From: an uncultured Lachnospiraceae bacterium
Lineage (GTDB): Bacteria > Bacillota > Clostridia > Lachnospirales > Lachnospiraceae
Length of the DNA stretch: 12,004 nt
Assembly: GCA_902797705.1 (NCBI GenBank)
Contig: CADBTX010000058.1
Location: forward strand, 1 to 12,004
Reading direction: 5' to 3'
The notes below the pieces were generated by a model. That model saw nothing but the letters and a program-made list of their open reading frames with translations, did not search any database and was not told the DNA's origin. Both the position numbers and the translations under genes were made by a program. Positions 1 to 7,124 of the stretch are shown here, piece after piece; positions within the stretch are counted from its first letter, which is position 1; every line of letters begins with the position of its first letter.

Positions 1-2
1 AT

Positions 3-467
3 ATTGGAGGTCAGTATAATAAAAAGCCCTCGAAATATTCCAGGGAAATGGCCGGGTATTTAAGAAAAAAAGGTATAAATCTGATAATAGGAAATCATGA
101 GCATGTAATTCACGAAGCAGATATTACGCATATAGATGATAACAGTCTAACGGTATATTGCCTTGGGAATTTCATCAGTACTTCCGGTGTTCTGGAGACT
201 CCATATACTAAGGATGCCGAATACTCTATTCTTCTGCATGTTCTGATAGATACTTTAACGAAGAAAATAAAGGGGGCTACATATAATGTCCTTACTATAG
301 AAAAGGATCCAAATGGAGGAGTACGTACGGTAAATTCTTATGACAGATTGATAAAAGAACATGATCCGGAAAAGAAAGGAAAAATGATCGATAAGATATT
401 GTCCAAGGCCTGTGTTTTTTCTGGAACCATGCCAAATGAGCCGCAGGTGGAATACCGTTTATTTTGA
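3..467 (+). CDS. CapA-family (capsule / poly-gamma-glutamate type) protein, C-terminal fragment
   Basis: This reading frame is open from the left edge, so the start and most of the catalytic domain lie outside the window; 154 codons plus a TGA remain. The first visible residues (GGQYN...PSKYSREMAGYL), then INLIIGNHEHVIHEAD and VYCLGNFIS, match the C-terminal half of the CapA/PgsA metallophosphatase-like fold, where family members show a G-x-E-Y stretch, a G-x-H-x-H metal-site motif and a YSLGNF strand. Family members are membrane-anchored or exported and take part in capsule or poly-gamma-glutamate assembly; whether this one does cannot be told from the fragment. An internal ATG at 48 is not preferred because family-like sequence continues upstream of it. 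Base composition is much more AT-rich than the genes that follow, so it may belong to a different transcription unit or have a different history. Confidence 0.75.
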   Translation: MGGQYNKKPSKYSREMAGYLRKKGINLIIGNHEHVIHEADITHIDDNSLTVYCLGNFISTSGVLETPYTKDAEYSILLHVLIDTLTKKIKGATYNVLTIEKDPNGGVRTVNSYDRLIKEHDPEKKGKMIDKILSKACVFSGTMPNEPQVEYRLF

Positions 468-478
468 GATAACTTTAT

Positions 479-509
479 TTGATGAAAAAACAGGGATGCA
501 TGATAGAAT
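479..509 (+). promoter_or_regulatory. possible weak promoter ahead of the biosynthetic gene run
   Basis: The 94-base gap after the CapA-like gene has an extended -10-like element, TGATAGAAT at 501-509, with TTGATG at 479-484 as a poor -35 candidate 19 bases upstream. The TG extension can compensate for a weak -35. This is the only gap before the run of co-directional genes that is long enough for a promoter, which is the main reason to note it. It is a pattern match only; the true promoter could lie further upstream and read through. Confidence 0.25.
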
Positions 510-561
510 TTAAGCGTCTGTAAACGCTGGACCGGGTGTTACCTTTGGAGCATGAGGATAT

Positions 562-2004
562 ATGGAAAAACAACCATATCATGAGTGGGAGATAAAACAT
601 GATCTCCAGATAAAAAATGTAGATGGCTTTCAGTATTGGAACTATATGAGGCGGGATATGACAATGTCATTTAAGGATGAGTATGCCAGTCTGGAGCCGG
701 CGTTTTACGCGGAAATGAAGGAACAGGGCAGAGAGGGTTTGCTGCTCAAACTGAAAAAAGCCATGCTCCTTCTTATTCCCGATACCGGAAGCGGGGCAGT
801 GAAAAGCGACTGCCTTTTTCTCTGCCATTCGAGAAGGCAGGAGATAGACGGAAAGATGGTCAGCATCTATTCGGATTATGTGGCTGACAGATTCCCGGGG
901 TCCGTGACACTGCAAAGGTCGGGCCTTGGAAAATATAAGCAGGATCGGATCTACAGCAGGAATCTTTATTTTCTCGATAAGATATCCGTAAAGAGTTATA
1001 TCTACAGGTATCATATGGAACTGTTCAAAAGGGGTGAATACCGCAGGGTGAGGGAGCAGGTCTACAGTGAAATGGAGGAGCCCTTCAGGGATCTCTCGGA
1101 AAACTACGGCCTTCATCCGGATCCCGACGCCTTTGCGGACCGGGTGACCATACTCTATTATCTGTATAAATACCGCCGTCCAAGGCTTGAAAAGCTTTTG
1201 AAGAAGATATCTCCCAGGGTGATAGTGGAGGTAGTGGGATTAAGCTTTGACGCAAAGATAATAAACGAGCTTTCTTATGATCTCGGCATAGAGACCATAG
1301 AACTTCAGCATGGGACAGGGGGGTTAAGCTTAAATTATCCGGAAGGAATAGTCATGAAGCAGTTCGTGAAATGGTACTTCGCCTTTGGGGATTTCTGGAA
1401 GGCTGAGATGAAGCCTCCCATCCCTTCCGATCATGTGATCTCAGCAGGATTTCCCTATCACGATATGGAGATGGAGGCTTATCCTCCTGAAAAGCGTGAG
1501 TCCGGCAAAAACACAGTGATCTTCTTATCCAGCAGAAAGTATGGAAAAGAACTGTCCGAGGTGGCGGCGGAGCTAAAAAAACTGAGACCGGAAACAAAGG
1601 TGATCTTTAAGCTCCACCCCAGAGAGTACGGAGAATATAAGGAAAAGTATACCGCCTTAAGGGATGTTGATCTGGAAGTGGTTGATGACAATAAGACGCC
1701 GCTTTATGCCCTGTTTTCCCGTTGCAGTATGCAGGTAGGAGTGGAATCCACCGCTATCTACGAGGGAATGGGCTTTGGCCTCAAAACCTTCATATGGGAT
1801 ATCCCCAGGGCTGCAGCAATGAGGGCTCTGGTGAACAGCGGTTCCGCAACACTTTTTCAAGATGCAAAGGAACTGTCCTCCCTTATGGAAAGAGGAGAGG
1901 GAGAAGGAACGGGATATGATTCTGACAGCATCTGGAAAAAGGACAGTCTCAATACGATAGAGCGGGAAATACGGAGGATCGGAGGTCTTGCCCCCTCGAC
2001 CTAA
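562..2004 (+). CDS. GT-B-like capsule-type glycosyltransferase
   Basis: A 480-residue soluble protein without a visible signal peptide or membrane segment. A GAGG ribosome site at 553-556 supports the ATG at 562. The C-terminal half resembles the nucleotide-binding half of GT-B transferases of the capsule-polysaccharide / CDP-glycerol-transferase type: ELQHG at residues 247-251, a possible new strand and linker around 270-300, FKLHPRE at 349-355, and VGVESTAIYEG at 392-402, a place where such enzymes commonly have a conserved S/E-x-S-x-x-x-E-like loop that contacts the donor. The N-terminal ~200 residues are charged and not recognised; they probably form the acceptor domain. The likely role is cytoplasmic addition of a sugar or polyol-phosphate to a growing glycan. 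Donor and acceptor are unknown. The next gene starts 35 bases downstream, consistent with one operon. The family-level call is fairly safe; the exact GT family is not. Confidence 0.6.
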   Translation: MEKQPYHEWEIKHDLQIKNVDGFQYWNYMRRDMTMSFKDEYASLEPAFYAEMKEQGREGLLLKLKKAMLLLIPDTGSGAVKSDCLFLCHSRRQEIDGKMVSIYSDYVADRFPGSVTLQRSGLGKYKQDRIYSRNLYFLDKISVKSYIYRYHMELFKRGEYRRVREQVYSEMEEPFRDLSENYGLHPDPDAFADRVTILYYLYKYRRPRLEKLLKKISPRVIVEVVGLSFDAKIINELSYDLGIETIELQHGTGGLSLNYPEGIVMKQFVKWYFAFGDFWKAEMKPPIPSDHVISAGFPYHDMEMEAYPPEKRESGKNTVIFLSSRKYGKELSEVAAELKKLRPETKVIFKLHPREYGEYKEKYTALRDVDLEVVDDNKTPLYALFSRCSMQVGVESTAIYEGMGFGLKTFIWDIPRAAAMRALVNSGSATLFQDAKELSSLMERGEGEGTGYDSDSIWKKDSLNTIEREIRRIGGLAPST

Positions 2005-2027
2005 TTATGATATGGTGTCGAAGAGTC

Positions 2028-2033
2028 AGGGGG
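2028..2033 (+). promoter_or_regulatory. ribosome binding site that fixes the GNAT-like gene start
   Basis: AGGGGG sits six bases before the ATG at 2040. The in-frame ATG at 2007 has no comparable site and would add eleven residues unlike the family's N terminus, so 2040 is the chosen start. Confidence 0.65.
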
Positions 2034-2039
2034 ATAAAA

Positions 2040-3095
2040 ATGAGCCGATTTTTCAGTAATAAATATGATGAGTTTTTTGACTTCAGGCTGGCGGATATCA
2101 GAGATGTAGAAGCCATAATGAAGTTTCTCGGTGAAGAGTGGAAGAAGGATCACATTTTATCCCGGAACAGGGAGCTTTTCCTTTGGCAGCACGGAAACAG
2201 CGAGTACGGGGATAATGAGACCATCAATGTATACCTTATGACGGATAAGAGCGGTAATATCGTCGGATTAAACGGATTTGTGCAATACTCCGACAAGCCG
2301 CTCTTAAGATATGTTTCAAGCTGTATCACAAAGGTCAGGTCCGATATAAAGATCCCGATGTCCGGGATCGAGCTTGTAAGGCGTTTTAAGGAGGCGGTTC
2401 CCGCAAACGCCTATTACAGTTCCGGCACCAGTGAGAACATGCTCCCTATAGGAAAAAACGTTTTCCATTACACTGTGGGCGTTATGCAGCAGTATTATAT
2501 CCTGAATCCCTCCCTGAAGAAATTTAAAATAGCGGGCGTTATAGATGCTGACCCGGAACCTCCTTATGAAGAGGGAAGAGCCGTATTTGAGAAGGCGGAT
2601 TTTAAGACTCTTTCTGACAGATTCGATTTTGACGTCAAATACTTTAATCAGGCCTACAAGAGCCCGGAATTCATTGAGAAGAGATATTTCCGCCACCCGG
2701 TATACCGTTACGAGGCCTTCGGCGTAAGATTAAAGGAAGAAGAGCGCTACGGAGGAGTCCTTATCGGACGTGAGATCAGGGTGGAAGATGCCGGGATATT
2801 CCGTTTTGTAGACTATCTCGGTGACATAGGTCTCTTAAGCGAGACAGGCGGCGCCGTCAGGGCGCTTATAAAGGACAGGGGATATGAATATGCGGATCTT
2901 ACGGCTGCGGACATACCTTCCGACATCATGAAGAGAGCCGGTTTCCGCCGTCTTAAAAAGGATGACGAAAATATCATTCCCATGCATTTTGAGCCCTTTG
3001 AAAAGAAGAATGTCTATGTCCGCTATCAGAAGAGCAACCCGGATATCACCATATTTAAGGCGGACGGGGATCAGGACAGACCCAATTTTATGTAA
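2040..3095 (+). CDS. GNAT-like acyltransferase, long form
   Basis: A 351-residue protein. The N-terminal segment (FDFRLADIRDVEAIMKFLGEEW at about 14-34, then a DHILSRNRELFLWQH stretch to 51) reads like the first strand and helix of a GNAT fold, followed by a strand pair around NVYLMTDKSGNIVGLNGF (63-80). The typical CoA pyrophosphate loop (Q/R-x-x-G-x-G/A) is not obvious, and a second half that includes EKRYFRHPVYRYEAFGV (213-229) is shared with large GNAT-like proteins found in glycan loci. A GNAT duplication or a FemAB-like double fold are both possible. The likely job is transfer of an acetyl or other acyl group to an amino sugar or carbohydrate in the cytoplasm. It lies between a glycosyltransferase and a radical SAM protein with short gaps (35 and 21 bases). 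The fold call is moderate; the substrate is unknown. Confidence 0.5.
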   Translation: MSRFFSNKYDEFFDFRLADIRDVEAIMKFLGEEWKKDHILSRNRELFLWQHGNSEYGDNETINVYLMTDKSGNIVGLNGFVQYSDKPLLRYVSSCITKVRSDIKIPMSGIELVRRFKEAVPANAYYSSGTSENMLPIGKNVFHYTVGVMQQYYILNPSLKKFKIAGVIDADPEPPYEEGRAVFEKADFKTLSDRFDFDVKYFNQAYKSPEFIEKRYFRHPVYRYEAFGVRLKEEERYGGVLIGREIRVEDAGIFRFVDYLGDIGLLSETGGAVRALIKDRGYEYADLTAADIPSDIMKRAGFRRLKKDDENIIPMHFEPFEKKNVYVRYQKSNPDITIFKADGDQDRPNFM

Positions 3096-3116
3096 ACCAA
3101 ATAAGGAAGTTAAGTC

Positions 3117-4250
3117 ATGCAGAATATTGCCTTTTGGGGTTCAAAGAATACAGGACGTTTCATACTTAAGTCCTGCCCCGAAGATATCAATGTAAAATAT
3201 TTTCTGGTAGATAACGGAGAGGAACCGTTAAAGCCGTCAAAGGAAGGAAAGGTGCCGGTCATTTCCCTTACGGAGCTTAAGGAAAAGTTCCGGGAGGGGG
3301 AGATAGACTCCGTATATATCTATACTTATACGAGGTACACTCTTTCCGGCATAATAAGAAAGCTTAAAGGCGCCGGTATAGATCATATCGGGGTCTTCAG
3401 ACACAGGGTCGGTCTGGGAGAGAAGCTGGACTGGACAGATGTGGTCTTTTTGGATGAACTTGGAAAGCCCTTCCTTCCCTATCTCCAGATCAATATCGTG
3501 GACGGCTGCAACCTGAACTGCAAGGGCTGCGCCCATTTTGCAAATCTTTTTGACGTATCGGATATAACCCCCCTTTCGGAATTCAGAAAGGATCTGGAGT
3601 TCCTGTCGGAGAGGGTCCATATTTTCGAACTCAGAATGATGGGGGGAGAGCCTCTTCTCAATAAGGATGTTATAAGATATATAGAGACCGCAAGGGAACT
3701 TCTTCCCGATACGGATCTCCGGCTTGTGACCAATGGGATACTGCTCTTAAAACAGCCGGAGGAGTTCTTTGACTCTGTGAAGAAGAATAAGGTAACACTT
3801 GATATCTCCGGATACAAGCCGATACTGCCTTATCAGGATAAGATCACGTCTCTCTTAAAGGAGTATGAGATCCCCTATGTCATGACCCTGAATATAGGTA
3901 AATTCTATAAGACCATTAATATCAAAGGTGACTCCGATGAAGACAGGGCCTATGAAATGTGTGCCCAGAGCTATTGTACCCATTTAAGAAGGGGGAAGCT
4001 CTATATATGTCCCATGGAGGCACTGTTTTACAGATATGTGGAGCACTTTGACATAAAGGATTTCAGTCTTGATCCTAAGGAATTCGGCATAGATATTTAT
4101 GACAGCTCACTGGATTTTGACACTGTTTTTCAGAAGCTTTCCGAGAGCGTTCCCCTTTGCAGGTACTGCATGGAGAGCGGGGATGAGCTCTTCGACTGGG
4201 CTGTCCGTGAGGATCCGGAGAAGGAAGACTGGATCGCGGGATTAAAATAA
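3117..4250 (+). CDS. radical SAM protein with N-terminal Rossmann-like domain
   Basis: A 377-residue protein in two parts. Residues 1-~110 form an alpha/beta domain beginning IAFWGSKNTGRFIL, similar to the NAD/nucleotide-binding-like modules often fused to glycan-locus enzymes. Residues ~120-360 form a radical SAM domain: LQINIVDGCNLNCKGC with the cluster-binding C131, C135 and C138 (CxxxCxxC), the SAM-contacting GGEP at 176-179, and LRLVTNG at 201-207. Further cysteines at 282, 287, 298, 348 and 351 could ligate an auxiliary iron-sulfur cluster of the SPASM/twitch type. Radical SAM enzymes reductively cleave S-adenosylmethionine to a 5'-deoxyadenosyl radical; the substrate here is unknown, with sugar or nucleotide-sugar rearrangement, dehydration or epimerisation favoured by context. 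An AAGGAAG ribosome site near 3102-3108 precedes the ATG. The radical SAM call is firm, the function is not. Confidence 0.85.
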   Translation: MQNIAFWGSKNTGRFILKSCPEDINVKYFLVDNGEEPLKPSKEGKVPVISLTELKEKFREGEIDSVYIYTYTRYTLSGIIRKLKGAGIDHIGVFRHRVGLGEKLDWTDVVFLDELGKPFLPYLQINIVDGCNLNCKGCAHFANLFDVSDITPLSEFRKDLEFLSERVHIFELRMMGGEPLLNKDVIRYIETARELLPDTDLRLVTNGILLLKQPEEFFDSVKKNKVTLDISGYKPILPYQDKITSLLKEYEIPYVMTLNIGKFYKTINIKGDSDEDRAYEMCAQSYCTHLRRGKLYICPMEALFYRYVEHFDIKDFSLDPKEFGIDIYDSSLDFDTVFQKLSESVPLCRYCMESGDELFDWAVREDPEKEDWIAGLK

Positions 4251-4280
4251 CAACTGTGACCATTCGATGGAGATCAGTCA

Positions 4281-4286
4281 GAAAGG
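4281..4286 (+). promoter_or_regulatory. ribosome binding site that fixes the isomerase start
   Basis: GAAAGG lies seven bases before the ATG at 4294 and four before the adjacent ATG at 4291. The in-frame ATG at 4267 has no ribosome site, so the longer form is disfavoured. Confidence 0.55.
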
Positions 4287-4293
4287 TATTATG

Positions 4294-5811
4294 ATGGCGA
4301 AAAAGAATATTCCCGATATAAAGGTGGCTGTTGTGGCAGTGAGCAGGAACTGCTTTCCGGAAGCCCTCAGTGTGGGCAGAAGGAAAGCCCTGATAAAGGC
4401 CTATACGGAAAAATACGGGGAGGATGAGATCTATGAGTGCCCCATATGTATTGTGGAGAGTGAGATCCACATGACAAGGGCTCTCAAGGATATTGAAAAG
4501 GCAGGCTGTAACGCCCTCTGTGTATATCTCGGGAATTTCGGCCCCGAGATCGCAGAGACCATGCTGGCGGAAGAGTTTAACGGCCCCGTTATGTTCATAG
4601 CGGCGGCGGAGGAAAGTAAAGAAGATCTTCTGGACGGCAGAGGTGACGCATACTGCGGGATGCTGAACGCAAGCTACAGCCTGGGTTTAAGAGGAGTGAG
4701 GGCGTATATACCGGCTAAGCCCGTGGCCACTGCCGAAAAGTGCGCCGGGATGATCCATGATTTTATCCCGATTGCCAGAGCCATGGTGGGACTTCATTCA
4801 CTTAAGATAATAACCTTTGGTCCCAGACCCTCCAATTTCATTGCATGTAATGCGCCAATAAAGCCCTTATATGATCTTGGAGTGGAGATCGAGGAAAATT
4901 CCGAGCTGGATCTATTTGAATCCTTTAACCGTCATGAGGGTGATCAGAGGATAGAGGCACTCTCCCGGGAAATGGCTGAGGAGCTTAACAGCGGAAACAC
5001 CATGCCCTCCCTCCTTCCAAAGCTCGCTCAATATGAGCTTACACTTAAGGACTGGGTAAGGACCCATAAGGGTAAGGCAAAGTACGTTGCCATTGCGGGG
5101 AAGTGCTGGCCTGCTTTCCAGACCTCATTCGGCTTTGTGCCCTGCTATGTGAACAGCAGGCTTACGGCAGCGGGCATTCCCGTATCCTGTGAGGTGGATG
5201 TTTTCGGAGCTCTCTCCGAGTACATTGGAGCCTGCATCTCTGAAGAGCCGGTGACCCTTCTTGACATCAATAATACAGTGCCTCAGGATATGTATGATGA
5301 GAGCATTAAGGATAAGGATTTTGATGGAGTATACTTCAGCCCCGATGATGTCTTTATGAGCTTTCACTGCGGAAATACCGCCTGCTGCAAGCTGGTGAAG
5401 CCACAGATGAAGAATCAGCGCATAATGGCGAGATCGCTTCCTGAGGAGGTAACGGGAGGCACCCTGGAAGGAGATCTGATGCCGGGAGATACCACTATCT
5501 TCAGGCTTCAGGGGACTGCGGACTCACGTATTCAGGCCTATATGGCAGAGGGAAAGATACTTCCTGTAAAGACCAGGTCCTTTGGAAGCATAGGAGTATT
5601 CGGCATAAAGGATATGTCAAGGTTCTACAGGCACGTTCTCATAGAGAAGCACTATCCCCATCACGCCGCCATACTTTTCGGGCATTACGGCAGGACCCTT
5701 TATGAGATATTCAGGTATGCGGGGGTTCCTGTTCAGGACATCGACACAAACAGAAGGAAGGATTTTTATTATCTCACTGAAAATCCTTATGAAGAAGAGG
5801 AGAATAACTGA
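4294..5811 (+). CDS. L-fucose / L-arabinose isomerase-family protein
   Basis: A 505-residue cytoplasmic protein of the FucI/AraA-like fold, which interconverts aldoses and 2-ketoses with a divalent metal (usually Mn2+). N-terminal alpha/beta domains include LGNFGPE at 79-85. The C-terminal part carries the likely metal and active-site residues: E300 in SCEVDVFGAL, D324 in TLLDINN, HCG at 358-360 and the C-terminal YPHH at 454-457. These correspond in kind to the Glu/Asp/His metal ligands of E. coli FucI, although alignment by eye cannot prove which His is used. Classical FucI is near 590 residues, so this is a shorter relative. Normally the family serves sugar catabolism; here it sits one base upstream of a hot-dog dehydratase and a split transketolase, which suggests a biosynthetic ketose/aldose step. 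Starts at 4291 and 4267 are possible but less likely. The substrate is unknown. Confidence 0.75.
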   Translation: MAKKNIPDIKVAVVAVSRNCFPEALSVGRRKALIKAYTEKYGEDEIYECPICIVESEIHMTRALKDIEKAGCNALCVYLGNFGPEIAETMLAEEFNGPVMFIAAAEESKEDLLDGRGDAYCGMLNASYSLGLRGVRAYIPAKPVATAEKCAGMIHDFIPIARAMVGLHSLKIITFGPRPSNFIACNAPIKPLYDLGVEIEENSELDLFESFNRHEGDQRIEALSREMAEELNSGNTMPSLLPKLAQYELTLKDWVRTHKGKAKYVAIAGKCWPAFQTSFGFVPCYVNSRLTAAGIPVSCEVDVFGALSEYIGACISEEPVTLLDINNTVPQDMYDESIKDKDFDGVYFSPDDVFMSFHCGNTACCKLVKPQMKNQRIMARSLPEEVTGGTLEGDLMPGDTTIFRLQGTADSRIQAYMAEGKILPVKTRSFGSIGVFGIKDMSRFYRHVLIEKHYPHHAAILFGHYGRTLYEIFRYAGVPVQDIDTNRRKDFYYLTENPYEEEENN

Positions 5812-5812
5812 T

Positions 5813-6313
5813 ATGGAAGAAAAGAAATATGAGCCGATCTACAATATCGGTGCCTATGAGATACAGAAGTACCAGCAGAACAGGTATCCGCTGTTCTTCC
5901 TGGACGTGGTGGAGGAAGCGATCCCCGGAAAATACGTAAGGGCAAAAAAGAATTTCACCTATGACGAATGGTATTTCCCGGCACACTTTGAGGACGAGCC
6001 CAATGTCCCCGGTTTTATCCAGATGGAGATCCTTGCCCAGACCTTTATCATGACCTTTCTGACCATTCCGGAGCACAAGGGAAAGAAGACCGCATTCCTG
6101 AACGTGGACAATCTCCGTATGAGACAGAAGATTGTTCCCGGAGATACCCTTATAATCGAAGCGGAGCTTAAAAGCTTCAGAAGGGGTGTGGCATCGGGAC
6201 ATGTTGAGGCAAAACTGAACGGAGAATACGCGCTGTCTGCCGATCTTAGGATAGCCCTTCCCGATATCATGAGGCAGTATATACCGGAGAAAAAAGATGC
6301 CAGCAAATCCTGA
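5813..6313 (+). CDS. FabZ-like hot-dog 3-hydroxyacyl-ACP dehydratase
   Basis: A 166-residue single hot-dog-fold protein. Residues 45-76 follow the FabZ/FabA pattern: KKNFTYDEWYFPAHF, then a PNVPGFIQMEILAQ stretch. H58 and E72 occupy the positions of the FabZ catalytic His and Glu. The usual GHFPG is altered to AHFED, a noticeable departure. FabZ-type enzymes remove water from 3-hydroxyacyl-ACP to give the trans-2-enoyl-ACP. The nearby dedicated acyl carrier protein (8094-8330) is a natural partner. The ATG at 5813 starts one base after the upstream stop, with AGGAG at 5798-5802 ten bases before it; a longer in-frame reading from 5702 runs inside the isomerase gene and is rejected. It overlaps the transketolase gene by 17 bases. 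It might instead be a thioesterase-like or non-catalytic hot-dog protein; the His/Glu pair favours dehydratase. Confidence 0.75.
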   Translation: MEEKKYEPIYNIGAYEIQKYQQNRYPLFFLDVVEEAIPGKYVRAKKNFTYDEWYFPAHFEDEPNVPGFIQMEILAQTFIMTFLTIPEHKGKKTAFLNVDNLRMRQKIVPGDTLIIEAELKSFRRGVASGHVEAKLNGEYALSADLRIALPDIMRQYIPEKKDASKS

Positions 6314-7124
6314 AGAGATAAGACAGCATGCCGTAAATATCAGACGGCACATACTTGATATGGGACATCACGCAGGTGCCCATGCCGCTCACATGGGCGG
6401 GGCCCTTTCCATTGCGGATCTTATGGCCGTGCTCTACTTTGATGTGATGAACACGGCTCAAAAGGGCATGGCTTCCGAGGAAAGGGACCGCTGTATTTTA
6501 AGTAAGGGCCACGCTTCCCTTGGACTGTACGGGGCCCTTGTAGAGGCGGGTCTCATGGACAGTGCCCTTAAGGAGACCTTTGAGGATGACGAGAGCGTGT
6601 TGTTAGGCCATCCTGTAAAGAACCGTTCTCTGGGCATAGAGTTTACCAACGGATCCCTGGGGATGGGGCTTTCCCTGGGTATCGGAGTTGCCATAGCCTG
6701 CAGGAAGAAGGGGATAGATAACCGTGTATTCGTGATCCTTGGAGACGGGGAATGCAATGAAGGCTCTGTATGGGAAGGCTTTATGTCAGCGGCTTCCTAC
6801 GGCCTTTCGAATCTCACGGCCATTATAGACGTGAACGGTTTCCAGTTAAGCGGTTCCACGGAGGAAGTGATGAAGCCCGGAAGCTTTGTGAAAAAACTGG
6901 AGGCCTTTGACTGGAAGGTGCGGGAGGTGGACGGTCATGACGTGGCTGCCCTGTCGGAAGCGCTTCATGATACGGACGGGGAACGGCCATGCGCAGTCAT
7001 CATGCATACCGTAAAGGGAAAGGGCTTTTCCTTCTCTGAAAATGATAACAGCTGGCACCATGCCATAGTCACAGCCTCCGCATATGAGACCGGACTGAAG
7101 GAACTGGGGGTCAAGGATGCCTGA
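6297..7124 (+). CDS. transketolase, N-terminal (TPP-binding) subunit
   Basis: A 275-residue protein matching the N-terminal half of transketolase. Visible motifs are HMGGALS at 32-38, LSKGHASLGLYGAL around 68-81, and the thiamine-pyrophosphate/Mg2+ motif GDGECNEGSVWEG at 149-161 followed by IIDVNGFQLSG to residue 186. SWHH near residues 252-255 resembles the end of this domain. Transketolase moves a two-carbon ketol group from a ketose to an aldose aldehyde. The pyrimidine and C-terminal domains are in the next gene, which overlaps by 8 bases, so the two proteins should assemble as a split enzyme. A GGAG site at 6286-6289 supports the ATG. Split transketolases occur in bacteria and archaea both as housekeeping enzymes and in specialised clusters; the acyl-carrier and aldehyde-forming neighbours favour a dedicated role here. 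Confidence 0.92.
   Translation: MPANPEEIRQHAVNIRRHILDMGHHAGAHAAHMGGALSIADLMAVLYFDVMNTAQKGMASEERDRCILSKGHASLGLYGALVEAGLMDSALKETFEDDESVLLGHPVKNRSLGIEFTNGSLGMGLSLGIGVAIACRKKGIDNRVFVILGDGECNEGSVWEGFMSAASYGLSNLTAIIDVNGFQLSGSTEEVMKPGSFVKKLEAFDWKVREVDGHDVAALSEALHDTDGERPCAVIMHTVKGKGFSFSENDNSWHHAIVTASAYETGLKELGVKDA

Noticed and set aside
513..528. Small inverted repeat AGCGT ... ACGCT with a 6-base loop in the 468-561 gap
   Set aside because: The stem is only five pairs and is followed by GGACCGGG, not a T-tract, so it does not look like an intrinsic terminator.
2007..2039. N-terminal extension of the GNAT-like gene from ATG 2007
   Set aside because: No ribosome site; AGGGGG is well spaced only for the ATG at 2040.
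5702..5812. N-terminal extension of the dehydratase reading frame
   Set aside because: It lies inside the isomerase gene in another frame, and a ribosome site with the ATG at 5813 gives a normal hot-dog protein length.
5774..6352. Long open frame on the - strand (192 codons), and others at 6846-7373, 10266-10688 and 667-1116
   Set aside because: They lie fully antisense to well-supported genes, have no recognisable protein features and no sensible ribosome sites; they are frame shadows.
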